Origin: Oreocharis arfaki
Lineage: Eukaryota > Chordata > Aves > Passeriformes > Paramythiidae
DNA: 64,000 bases
Direction: 5' to 3'
NCBI GenBank assembly: GCA_013398015.1
Contig: VZRR01005755.1
Span: 522,878-586,877, forward strand
Shown: positions 12,180 to 23,904 of the stretch, in pieces
Layout: every line of letters begins with the position of its first letter
Position numbering within the stretch: position 1 is the first letter of the stretch
Position numbers and translations under genes: made by a program
The notes under the pieces: model-generated
Told to the model about the DNA's origin: nothing
Seen by the model: the letters and a program-made list of their open reading frames with translations, nothing else
Database searches by the model: none

Positions 12180-14479
12180 CAGTCTCTTAGAAGAGGTAGT
12201 TGCTGGTACAGTAGCCACTTGAAGTCTAAATATCTGAGAAAACAGATGAATTCATCTCTCCATGCAAAAAACATCTCACCTGATTTATCCAACTCCACCA
12301 GTTCACAGCTTTCCTACATTTGCCCTGGAAGTTTGCCAAGCAGTGTACACTGAATTTAATACACTGCAGGTTTGTGACTGTTTTTCTTTCTTTTTCAAGA
12401 TCCAGAGTCAGAGACGGGACTTTTTTCCCTTCATACTAATTTTTCCCAAAGGGCAGAGACAAAGCTATTCCTTATGTGAAGAAGCTGAGATATCAAAAAA
12501 GTTTTTTGCCTTCACATGCATGGCTTTACATGTCCCCCTCGTTTAGCTCTGAGAAGGGTTCTGCTTTATAAGAATAACATGGCGTGCAGATGCCTATAAA
12601 TGGAAGATGAAATTGTTACTATTAAGCCTGGGCCCTGCCAAGGCAAACAAGTGCAGGGCAAACTGTGTGTGCAAAGGAAGGGCGCTGAGAAAACTTGAAG
12701 TCAGCTGAATCATAGCTTCACTTTAATTTTAACATCACTTAAACTACATAAACACAGCCATCTTATTAATAACAAAGCAAGCTCCTCAGTAGAGCTGTTG
12801 TTTGGAAAGCCAAGCCTGTGCACATGAGTGCAATGGGAAGAATGTTGCAGGAGAGACATGCCTTCCAAAGCTGTGTTTAAAATTTAAAATAGTTGGGATG
12901 TCTGAGATGCAACAACTTCGCAGGAGCCCTGAATAGTATTTGATGTCTCTGCTGCAGTTCTCCAGGGTCCCGACCTCTGCAGGGGCAGGAGCTTGTCACA
13001 ACTGGCACAAGGGAGAAGACTGCAGTGGGGACAGCTGCTACGTGTCCACCAGGAACGCAGCTCCATTTTCTGTGGGATATTTGTACCCTCACACTGTGCA
13101 GAGATTCTGGGGATGCACCATCAGGACTGCATATTGTTCAGTCCTGTGCCCTGTTCGCTGTTTATTGAGATGGAGAAAATACCAATTGGCTAATCGGGAA
13201 GTGAAAGTGATAAAGTGACAGGAACATCTGCAGGAGTTTTGAGGCACAACATAGTAGAGCAGAGCAAAGCATTTTTACCGTTGTCTTGCAGGAGTGATTT
13301 GGTGCCTGTGGTGATCTGATAATCTCAGGGTGAGGAGTGAAAACACACTGGTACAAGGCTTGTGCTTTATTACTTCTGACATTTTGTAAAGGCAGACTGG
13401 CTCAGCAACTCCCCTAAAATATAGTCCCTAAAGCAGCGGTGCAATTCCTAACGCATTCCTGATGAAACTCCCTTGACTTCCATGGCCTTGTGTTAAGGCT
13501 GGATTTGGCCTTGTCAGTAAAATACATTTAGACTTACAAACTGAAAACTGCCTTTGGATTCCAGAGGGACTTGAAAAACTCCCAGAGCACTGGAGTGCAG
13601 CAGTGAGATTTATGCTTTTCCCTGACTTTTCGCTACTCAGTAATACATTTGTATGGCCAAAATAAAGCCAGATCTGGCATTCTCCCCTCCTGATTTCTCT
13701 AATACCCAGGGAACTAAATGACAGTGTATACTGGAACAGTAATGCTCTAAGCCCCAGAAGAGCTTTTTGGGGGTATTTTCACAGCCTGTGGAAAGAATGC
13801 GTGCATGGGTATTCGAAATAGCAGGATTTGACACTTTATCTCACCCCAGTCTGGAGAGACACTGGTGACACAGGTTCCTGTGCAGAGGCACAGACGAAGC
13901 CAAAATAAGCTCCTTTTGATATTTATTAGTAGAAAGTAGCACCTCTAGTCTCCAAGTGGATGAAGGACTTGGTTGTTTCTGCCACTCTTTTTACCCACTG
14001 CTTTTTCCCAGCTTCAGAAGAGCATGACTGCTAAACAGATAAGACAAGCGGACAGGAGGAAAGAGGCATAAGGAAGGTCATACAGAGCCAGAGCATCCCA
14101 GCAAGGGCTCAAGGCTTCTCAGCAGCATGGGAAAGTCGGCTGTTGTTGCCACAGTCCTAAGGCAGGAGCATGAGGATACGGAGCAGCGGAGCTGGGACTG
14201 GGAGCCAGGGGCAAGCTTAGCACTCCTTCTAAGCGCTGGGGTTGAGAGAAGGCTGCATTTCCCTCACACTTCTTCAAGCCTCCCTCCTTGCCTGGTGCTA
14301 GAAGAAATCACAAAGTCTGAGTCCTACTGTCAGCAACAACCCCATCCCCATCACCTCTCATGAGTGCATCAAGAGTGAGGGATGCTTTAGTTGCTTGTGG
14401 CAGGGCTTTGGGGGCAGAGGTTTGAAGTAGAGCAGTTTTTCTCACCCAGTTAAGCACTGTCAGATTGAAGGGCTGTGAA

Positions 14480-14620
14480 GTGACTGCAAATTATTAATTG
14501 CAATATTTCATGTTCTCATATGCAAACATACAGCCCAAATGGGGAAACTATTAAGAGGAACACTCTAGCGACAGTCTTTGCTTTAGTTAGCTGTGAATTA
14601 AAAGTGGCCACACTGATAAA
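14480..14620. promoter_or_regulatory. Candidate CNE-like POU/homeodomain stretch
   Basis: Contains GCAAATTATTAATTGCAATA (a near-palindromic AATTATTAATT core flanked by GCAA/TTGC), CATATGCAAACATAC (octamer-like) and GTGAATTAAAAGTGG. It is free of simple repeats. Inference only. Confidence 0.22.
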
Positions 14621-16959
14621 AAGATCTCTGGCTTTTCTCATTTAGGAGTGATTGTCTTACTACCAAAGTTTAAAAAGCCCAAAATGAGCAGCTCTCCAGA
14701 CGCCTTCCTCAGTTCCATTTCTATTACTCTATAATCTGAAAATTACTCGCTTTTTCTTTTCCTTTTTTTCACTTTTGTATTGCTCTTTTCTGTCTATTCC
14801 CATTGTCTAAGTGCATTCATGGGCAGCCTGTACCCAGCTGTTCTTGTGCCAACATTGTACTTGAGTTAAATAGCTCTATTTCCTCCCCAATTTTAGGCCC
14901 CTGATGTATCTATGGCAGCCAATCCTACCCTTTTCAGCTTTTATTTCATTAAACTCAACAAGCTCAAGCTGGGGTCCTCCTGTCCTCTGCAGTATGAATG
15001 TGCTCTTCTCTAGGCTGTTGCAGGACCTTTCCACTGCGCCTCCTCTTCCTTTAACTTTGGAGAGATTATGCCAGGATTAGCTGCCCAGAAAATATTGTCT
15101 AAGGGAATGTTACCTGGTTGAAGTTGGATGCAAGGGGATATGGGAGTTGGTGGGAAGTGGAACATCAATGTAGGAGCATTTCTCAGCAGAAGAACTGGCC
15201 ATGTATAAAAGGGATACTATTGATGTCCTTTATTTTGCCTTGTAATTCAATAGTTTGGATAGATAATCAAGGTTACAAACCAATTCATTTCTTTATTCCT
15301 GGGCTAGTATTTCTCACCATGGTTTGCCTGGACTCCTGACTTCAAAATGGGTGACAGCATCCTACCCTACCAAGCTGTCCTGCAAACACTGCAGACAGTA
15401 TGAACCTGCTACCCTTGGGCTTCACATGCTCTCCAGAGATCTATTCCAAGGCCAAGTCATAGTTTCCATCTCCCTCTTTAGGTGTCTCCTGGCTCGTGGC
15501 ACCACCTGGTGAGGCACCACCTTTCTCTCAGATGACATTATTCCTTGTGAAGCCAAAAGCTGTAATCCTCTCTGAGATGGCAAAGAAGAGCCAGAATATG
15601 AAGAAGGTTTTGTTTTGCACGGGGTCCAGAATAGTGGAAGCCTTCTGGAAGATGAGGTAAGGATGCATCACTGCTTGTAGGGCACAGAGAGCAAGCACCT
15701 TGCTCCTACCCATCTGGGGAAGTGCAGAGCTGTGAAGGAGAATAAGAGTAGTCTTTAATGAAAGGTCACCATGTACTAAAAAAAGTACAGCTGCTTTTAA
15801 AGAGGAAAGGGAGTCTGGCACTCCTGAAAGGATTTTATTGTCTGCATTTGCAAGACATGAGACATTTTTAATGATGTGTTAATGACCATATTCTATTCAG
15901 ACGGGATTCATCACACTGTCCTTTCTCTGCTTAAAAACTCAGTATCTACTCCTAGCTGGCTATTTAGGATCCCCCTCTGCTGAAAGGCAGAAGATCTGTC
16001 TCTCTCCAAGAACACTCTCTATGACAGAGAGGATGCACTGCCATCCAGAGCTGTCAGCCTCTTTCCACATGCTGTAGCAGCACATCCATGCTCCATCCCA
16101 GTTGTGCCTCAAAACCATCCCTTAAGCAACAGCCACCATCTCCTGCCATGACCAGGGATTTGAAAAAATAACTTGAGTTGCCCCAGAAGCAAAGTCAAAC
16201 TAGATGACATGAATCCCATTGTTAGCACTGGTGAACAATAGTTACACACAGACTCATGGGATCAGAAACACAGCCCACAGTACACGTCACATATTGTTCT
16301 CCCTACCCTGCAACATTCATGTATTTGCAACCAACATTAAGCTTAGGGAAAGATTTGGAACTCTTTTGCCCAGGAAATTGCCATCCTCCAAAAAGTGCTA
16401 CTGAGTGTGTTCCACTCTCTGCTGCTGCTGTGAGCCAGAAAGGGCTGATTGAGGGCAAACATCTGCAGGCATAAGTCGATGGGTGAACCAAGGCTTCCTA
16501 AAGGGCCTGCTTATGTATCCAGCTCAATGGTGCTGAGAGAGGGCCATCTTATGTGAAATCACGTAATCTCTGTTACACTGGGCTGTCAAAACTGGAAACC
16601 TTCCAAATCCTGAGTGATTGTTGAAGATGGCAGATGTTATTTTAAATACTTTGGGGAGGGGCTGAAAGCATTGACTGCTATGACTATTGCGTCTATTTTT
16701 GGTTCTTCAGCCCTCAATAAACAGGACTATAGAAAGGCAGAGCTAAATCAAGAGGCCTGGCCTGCCTTTACAGCCATTTGTGTCATCCATTGACTGATGC
16801 AGATCATCTTAAAACCTGATACCAGTTTTGACAAGTGCTATACCCATAGCTGACATGCTCCAGACCTTCTTTCCTCTGCTGCTCGGAAACCCTTTTCAAA
16901 TTTCTAGTTTCTAAGTTAATGCACGGCTATATCCAAAGACTTTCTTTTTCCTTTTTCCC

Positions 16960-16985
<26 letters not shown>
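16960..16985 (+). repeat. Poly(T) run, 26 bases
   Basis: Uninterrupted T26 preceded by a CT-rich lead-in (TTTCTTTTTCCTTTTTCCC). No retrotransposon sequence is recognisable on either side, so it is best called a simple repeat. Confidence 0.95.
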
Positions 16986-16990
<5 letters not shown>

Positions 16991-18901
16991 AAGCTCTATA
17001 TAAATAACCCCCAGAACCCCCAGCAGCCTGGACAGTTTCTTATCAGAGCTATAAGTTGTCCCCCATTAAAGGCTTTGAGAATCCCAAACTTCAGCAACGC
17101 ATGGCATCTGCTGCTTTTCATGGGAAAGGAGAATGAATTTTTGTGGTTCAGATGTTGCTGTGACCCAAGTGTTGTGTTGGAAGACATGTTTTTGCATAAC
17201 AGCCATTTTATCTGCAGTATTAGTCAGAGATGAACTTCTCCGTCCTTTGTCCCAGGGCTCTGTTTTCTGGCACCACCTGATATTTGACTCAAGAATTGGT
17301 CAGTATTTCCATAATGATCAACCCACTGACAGTCAACATTAGCATATCGGTGTTAAATATGGGAATACTTTGATTGCACAGATGCCAAATGACCATTGCT
17401 AATCAAACAAAAATGCGTCTGGGGAGCCACCCCCCAGGGTACCCTTCATACTCCTGGGCAGCCTCAGAGATTGAGCAGGAGGGCTTTTGCTTTTTGCTGT
17501 GCTACACAACCCTTCCAATGTGGTAATTACAGTTCAGAGAAAAAAAAAAAAGTTATTGGACTCATCAGCAATTTTAAGGAAAGAGTTAAATTTTTTAAAA
17601 TTAGCAGAAACTTTGGTCCTGGAAAAATCTGAAGGAAATGCAGTTTTCAAGGAAATCTAGTTTCTCGAAATACAAAGTTTTATTCAACTTTATGCCATTT
17701 TCTGTCCCTTCTGAAGGGAATTTTCTTCTACAGAAAAGCCATTAGTTTTCATTTTTAGCTTCTATGAAAGGCTTGGATATTTTTTTTTATCTTCTGAATG
17801 TTTACAAAAGGAAATATGAAGCCAGAAAGTTATTTCAAAACAACGAAAGAAGCAAGAAAATACCAAAGTGCCTGCTTATAAAATGAAACATTTCAGGTTT
17901 TCTTCTCCTTCCACTCCCCCCAAAATTTTTTTTTTAAAAATTTGAGATTTCTCTCTCTCTATCGTTTTTCCATTAGAGAAACTTCCATGTGAGAAGCGTT
18001 TGTGGGAGGTAATCAGAGGTTCTGTGCAGATTACAGGTGCAGCAGGGCAGCTAGTTGCAATTGAAAGACAGCGAGTTGGGAAATTTCTCTCTTTAATTAA
18101 TTAGTGTCTTTTCCTTTACACTCAGCAGGCAGTGGAAGTGCAATGCCAGGAAAAGCCAAATACTTCAGCATGAGAACTGATAAGGGCACGATCTTTAAGG
18201 CCTTGCATCCTGCAAATAGGGAAACCAGCTCTTCCGTGACTGTTTGTTGTTCAGTGTTAAGTGAGTCACTACATTGAATATGATGGAGCAAAACTTTCCC
18301 AGTTTCCTCCTAAGTCATGGAGACAATCTGGGATGAGAATGCAGTGATAACCAACTCAACCCCGAGGGGAAAGACTACGGTCCTTAGGCTCAGAGCATTC
18401 AAGGCAGGAAGAGTCTGCTGGACGAGAGAAAAAAAAAAAACAGGTCAGAATATGGATCTGCCACTCCAGTGATGCAACTCTGACCTGGAATAACCGCATA
18501 TATGGGTCCAGCACATCACGGGATGTTTGTAAAATAGATCTTCTCTCTTGTGTAAGCAAGAGGATAAAATTATCCTGGCAGCAGCTGTTGTTTCCCAGAA
18601 TGAGGATCAAGGCTGGCTGTATTTAAATATTCCTACAGTGTTCAAGACATCAGGTTTTTCTATCCCCACGATCCTGTGGTTGCTGTCCTGTGCAAGTGGT
18701 CTCAAACACTCAGACAATACACATTTGTCCCTGTCACAGTAGCCATGCTAGTGTGGCATAAGATTCCTCTTAATGTCTCACACCACGCAAATCTGCTCCC
18801 TTACTCATTTCTACATCATAAAAAGCAATAACAGAAAGAATAGGGAGTCCAGAGAAAAGAAAGGAAGACAGAAGAGAAAAAACAGATGAAAGCAAGTGAC
18901 T

Positions 18902-19245
18902 TAGAATCATAGAATATGCTGGGTTGGAAGGCTCAGGATCATTGAGTCCAACTCCCTGCCCTGCACAGGACAATCCATGAGTCACACCATGTGCCCAAGA
19001 GCATTGTCCTAAAGCTTCTTGAACTCTGTCAGCCTTGGTGCTGTGATGACTTCCCTGGGCAGCCTGTGCCAGTGCTCAGACACCCTCTGGGTGAAAAATT
19101 TTTTCCTGATATCCAGCCTAAAGCTCCCTCAACTCAGCTTTATGCCATTTCCATGGGTCCTGTAACTGGTCACAAGAATCAAGAGGTCAGCACCTGCCCC
19201 TCCACTTCCCCTCGTGAGGATGTCAAAGATCACAACGAGGTCTTT
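18902..19245 (-). mobile_element. CR1 LINE fragment, 5'-truncated
   Basis: The + strand starts with AGAATCATAGAATATGCTGG, the reverse complement of a CR1 3' terminus. It continues through hallmark CR1 3' text: GAGTCCAACTCCCTGCCCTG, GAGTCACACCATGTGCC, TTCTTGAACTCTGTCAG, CTTCCCTGGGCAGCCTG, CAGCACCTGCCCCTCCACTT. Similarity stops at about 19245. The element therefore inserted in minus orientation and keeps only the C-terminal reverse-transcriptase remnant and 3' end. The wording fits the CR1-J/E-like group common in neoavian birds, judged from memory of consensus text. It encodes no intact protein. Confidence 0.9.
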
Positions 19246-22200
19246 GGCAATATAATGCCATCTTGCAGCATGGCAAGGAATTGAGCAACAGACAAGGTTG
19301 AAGCCCATTTACAGAGCTAGAAGTCCCATTTCCAGCTTTTAAAAAGGACAAGGGCTTTCCCGAAGGCTCTGTCTAAGCAATCCACCAGCACAGAGAGGAC
19401 ACATCCCTTTGGCAAGGGTGGCACATGGATGTTCACACAGATGAGAGGGGAAGGAAGGTGATTGGAGGAACAGGTTTCTTGCCACATGATGCCCTACAAC
19501 CTGTCAATACCAGAGGAACAAGAGAGCTGAAGCCACACAGGGTTCTCTGTTTAGCAGGTTGTGGGTTTTTTGAGGCTTTGCTGCTCACTGGCTGCCTGCC
19601 TTCCCTCACAACCTGTTCAACCTCATGCTGGCAGGTCAGGTGTGAGCTCAGCAAAGATTAGCCTTTCCACCCCTCCATGAAACCATGCTGCTCCCTTTTC
19701 CCTTTGAAAGGAGTCCATATACTTTACTTTTTTATTTTCCTGGATGAAGAGGTGTGTGAATAATAGATCTGCTACTGGCAGGGCTCACCACTGAAGTGTG
19801 GGTCTGCATCTGCTGCAGAGATAAATCAGAGGAGATGGCAGGGTGGTTGGGTGAGCATCTGACCAGAGCTTTAACCATGCATTTAATTTACAAGCAGGGT
19901 GAAGGTTTAATGTATCGTCCCTCTGTAAACACACTCATGTGGCATACCCCACCTGTCTCCAGGGGAATCAGGCTATTTGCTACAGGCTGAGAAGCTGAGC
20001 CCAGACTGATGTTACAGGGCACTGCAGACAAGCGTGGCTGTGAGCAGAAGCATGAGGCATTACAACCTTGTACTAAGTGCCCCATTGATCAGTGGATACG
20101 GAGCAAGCAAACACCTGGCTGGCTGGGTTGCATTTATTGCAATGTAACAGTTTGCTTTGATTGTAAGGAGATGTGCAGCCAAATGCTGGCTATTGCAGGT
20201 AGATGCAGCAAGCTGTCAAGTTTGGTCTCTCCATCAAGACCTGCCTCCTGCAGCCTGCCATGTCTGTCACCCAGATCCAGTGTACCTTTCCTGTATCCTA
20301 TCCTCAGCAGGTTCTCCCAGCCTCACACTCACAGCACCTCCTGATCCCATAACCCTGGCAAAGTTTCCCTCCATGAAGCTCAAGAAGAAGGGCATCACTT
20401 CCGTCCTGTCCATAATATCACGCTGTAGTGGTTTGTGGATTTATCCAGCACCCAGGGCGGTGTCTCTGGAGTCATGACTCACTGAGGGTGGGAGCAAGGT
20501 TGTCTGTCAGTGGTGGGAAAGCTCTGCCGGCCTCTCCCCTCCGTTGCCTGCTGGGCATAAGGGAACAGTGTCCCCGAGTACACCGCGGCTGGCCGGATTA
20601 TCAAAGATCCTCGGCTGAGATCTTTTCACACGGTGCAAAGTGCCAGCCACTGAACAGCTAACCTGATATTGAAGGACACATTTTGTTACAGCCTCTGAAC
20701 CGGCTTTGTTTTAAAGGTTCTGTCTTTTGTCTGTAAATCTTCCACTTCCCGTCTCTTTTTACCTTCTCTGGGGCCACTCTCTGCTTCCCTCTTTCAGCCC
20801 CTGTTTTTCTTCTCCTGGTCAGGCAGGTTCTTTCTCTGTGGCATGACTATCAAGTTGTGGCTTCAGCTCCCTGAAACTAAACTGTAGGCACCTGTACTGA
20901 ACTGCTGATCTATACTCCTATGGCTAATGGAAAAAGAGAGCCTCTGAAAGCATGTCTTTTCCTGTCATTTTTATTTCTTTGTTAGACTGGCAGAAATCCT
21001 CTCCTGGAGTTGTCAGTACCTCTCCAGCAGCTGTAGAGCCAGTTTAATTTATGTAAGCCACTCACTTTTTAGGTAATCACGGTATGGTGAGATGACTCCT
21101 GCCCTTGTCTTCAGAGAAGCTAAAGGTAAATTTTCTCTTGTAGCTTCCTGGTGATCTATTTAAATAAGCAAAAACACTCAGGAAGCTTTGGGGGTTTTTA
21201 ATTTTTGAAAACAAAAGGCTGATATGACTGAGTTGTTGGGAAGGTTTAATGCCAGTACCAAAGTGTGCTTTCTACCTATGATTCCCATCAAGCTATTGTT
21301 CAGTTCACTTATATCTAATGAGTATGAGCTGCCATCAGTACACATGACAGCTGCTCTCTTGCTTAGTTTACAGGGGCTGGACCAGAGTCTCACAGAATAA
21401 AAGCCATGAATTTGCACTGCTTCCCCCCAAAATCAGCCTCTCTCCACCACTTTGGACCCTCAACACAGCCAGGAGCCTTGCACGAGGTCTCAGCAGAAAG
21501 TGAGACTTGCACACCTCACTGTCAAAGTATCCACAGGAATCACTTCTTCTGGGACTTCAATAAAAATACCCCACAGCAGGATGAGACTCTTGTTTCTGAC
21601 ACAGACTTTCTGCATGGTCTCTGGATTGGATGAGGATGGTTCTGTTCATCTGGGCCCAAAGCTGTCTCCATTACAAATTGGATAATGTTTTTTTAACATC
21701 ACTCAGGACTATCACATAACTCTATCAGGAAGGAAAGCAAGAGTCCTGCTTCCAATTTAAGCCAGTACGAAATCTGCATTTCTAAGATCAAATGTTCAAA
21801 AGCATGAGTTCTGCTGCAGAAATCAGTAATTAAAATTTAAATCACAAACCATTATTTAATGTGAGGAAGTATGAAAGGAATAGTGTTTGACTTCAAATTT
21901 TTAGTATAATAAATATAACTTTCTAACTATAAGCAAATTCCAGAAGTTAAGGAGCTCATTATTTAGCTAAGCCAGAGATGATAAGCGATCATCTGATTCC
22001 AAAAACAGGCCTTTTTGGAAAAAAACAGCCACAGTGTGTCAGGGTATGGTGAGCAGCAATTTTAATGTAGAAATCTGATGCAAGGATGCAATTTTTCCAT
22101 TCTCCCCATCCCCCCAGACCAAACCTGGAGGTAGAAATGTGAACATAGATCAATTTAAATCATGGCTTCAGGCTCTAGGATTTTGGCCTGCTCACTTCCT

Positions 22201-22950
22201 ACTGTTAATATCAAAGCATTAAGAGTTTTAAATGCAGAGCAATATTTTTTTACCCAGCTAACGCCCTTTTCCTCTGACTGCAGCTAGAAGAGCTGCTGAG
22301 ATGTGACAGGCCTGGATGGAGAGTTGGCCATCCCTGGACCCTTGCCTTGTCTCCTCACCACCACCACTGCTGAATATCTCTATCAAAAGGCCAGTTTAGG
22401 CAGCTCTGCAGTTGCCTCCAAGCAGAGCTCCCTCAGAATAGCCCAGGTTGATTTCTGGAGCAGTTAACAAACGGTTGAGTTGGTGGGTTGGGAAGGGGAT
22501 GGAGGGAACAGGGATGAACAGCTGGAGAATAATAACTTTCTAAGGGGATTGGCTGCCACTTGAACAGCACGTCTGATCACAGATTTGTTGCCAAGCATCT
22601 GTTTTCTTCCTACCTTCTGATGTGGTCCAGCTTCTTTGCTTTGACTTTGCTCCCTCCTTCATTTTCTGAGACTGTGTTTCTCGAATTCTTATGCATCCTC
22701 CGGATTACAGAAAGGACTCAGCAATCTGCAGGCCTTGCCAGTGTACTTCAGAATTGCCCCCCACCCTTTTGTGTGCTGTTCTGCCTAAAAATGTCATGCC
22801 AAGCAGGCTTAATCAAGCTCCCCAAACTAGTCAGATCTCCAGGGAGTCCACATTTGTATATTTTGTTAGGCAGAGTAATATCACACAGAGTACTGAACGA
22901 CAGTTAAAAACCACATCTGGATCTTGCTCTATTATAATACATCCATAGCC
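19246..22950. other. Non-coding DNA
   Basis: Contains the candidate regulatory stretch at 20.4 kb. A + frame at 20009-20344 has a cysteine-rich run but no recognised domain. Confidence 0.55.
20410..20660. promoter_or_regulatory. Candidate regulatory stretch with AP-1/Maf palindrome
   Basis: GAGTCATGACTC at 20469-20480 is a perfect 12-bp palindrome holding two overlapping AP-1-like half sites. Nearby are GATA-type matches (ATTATC and TTATCC) and a small cluster of CpGs (CACCGCGGCTGGCCGGATTA) that stands out from the CpG-poor surroundings. No transcription start or gene is identified. Confidence 0.25.
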
Positions 22951-23100
22951 CTGAGGGGAAGCACTGCGGTTTGGTGATTCACGAAACCTGCATTTTATTC
23001 CCAGCTCCTCCACTGCCTCCTTGGGTGACCTTAACTAAGTTATTTCACTGCCCTGTTTTTCGATCTTGCCATCTGTGAAAATGGCTGGGGTGAGGCTGCC
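22951..23100 (+). mobile_element. Ancient MIR/CORE-SINE remnant
   Basis: The + strand follows the MIR consensus in order: a decayed head, then ATTTTATTCCCAGCTCCTCC (like 'AATCCCGGCTCTGCCAC'), then GGGTGACCTTAACTAAGTTA (like 'GTGACCTTGGGCAAGTTACTT'), then CCATCTGTGAAAATGG (like 'CATCTGTAAAATGG'). Spacing between blocks is right for MIR. Old MIR-type SINEs occur at low copy number in sauropsids. The A and B boxes are too diverged to be active. Confidence 0.7.
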
Positions 23101-23872
23101 TCCTGCCCAAAGTCCTTTGGTAGCCTCTGAAGGCAAGAGCCAAGCACTATCGCCCAGCCTTACAAATGACATTTGCATGTGGGATTTGACGCAGGTGTGC
23201 CCCACACCTTTGCTGCACAGATCAGAGCACCTCTGCAGATGCCGTGAGGCATCTCTGCATCACCACTGCAAATGGCCATGCCCAGCACAGTCAGAGACGT
23301 GACCCTGTTCCTGCTGCACGAGACCTGTGAGCAGGACACTTGCCAGAGCATGGAGCAGCGTTTGGGGCTGTGCCATTCGGCTTGTCCTGCTAGGAAACAC
23401 CAGTGGCAGCCCTGTCATTTCTCCTGCTGTGATAGGCATGTATTTAATGACCTGCCATGGTAGTTTACGTATGTCAGCAGAGACAGAAGCAGAGAGGTTT
23501 GTGCAGGCTGAAAGTCTCAAATTCCTTTTTTTCTTGCATAAAAAACTCAGGGGAAAAAAAAGAGTGTCTGTGACAAGAAGATTTTGTCCTGCAGAGCAGG
23601 GATGAACACACCCAGCCCCTTTGCAGGTCAGTATGACATAGTCATTGTCCCTCTGAGTGTTACATGGCTCATTCAGCTGGGGCCTGCTGTGACACAAGCA
23701 GTTAAGCTCCTAAAGAGCACCAAATGATGAGCCCTGCTTTTCCTTTGAGAAATATTCCCATATTCCACAGGTTACAATCCACTAGATAATAACCTTGAGT
23801 TGAATGTTATCACGGCAGAGATTTCCCACTGCAGCAACATACAGGATACTTTTTTGGTCTGCTACCCACTCC

Positions 23873-23904
23873 AAAAAAAAAAAAAAAGAAAAAGAAAAAA
23901 AAAA
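23873..23904 (+). repeat. A-rich run
   Basis: A15 followed by GAAAAAGAAAAAAAAAAG. No SINE or processed-pseudogene body is recognisable upstream. Confidence 0.9.

Larger units (their letters stand above)
6281..18901. other. Non-coding DNA
   Basis: Apart from the short repeats and motif clusters listed separately, I see no gene. Two open stretches, 8392-8670 and 10450-10773 (+), are mildly protein-like but unrecognised and are treated under findings. Confidence 0.55.

Noticed and set aside
16960..16985. Poly(T) run as the tail of a minus-strand processed pseudogene or SINE
   Set aside because: No gene-like or SINE body is recognisable next to it.
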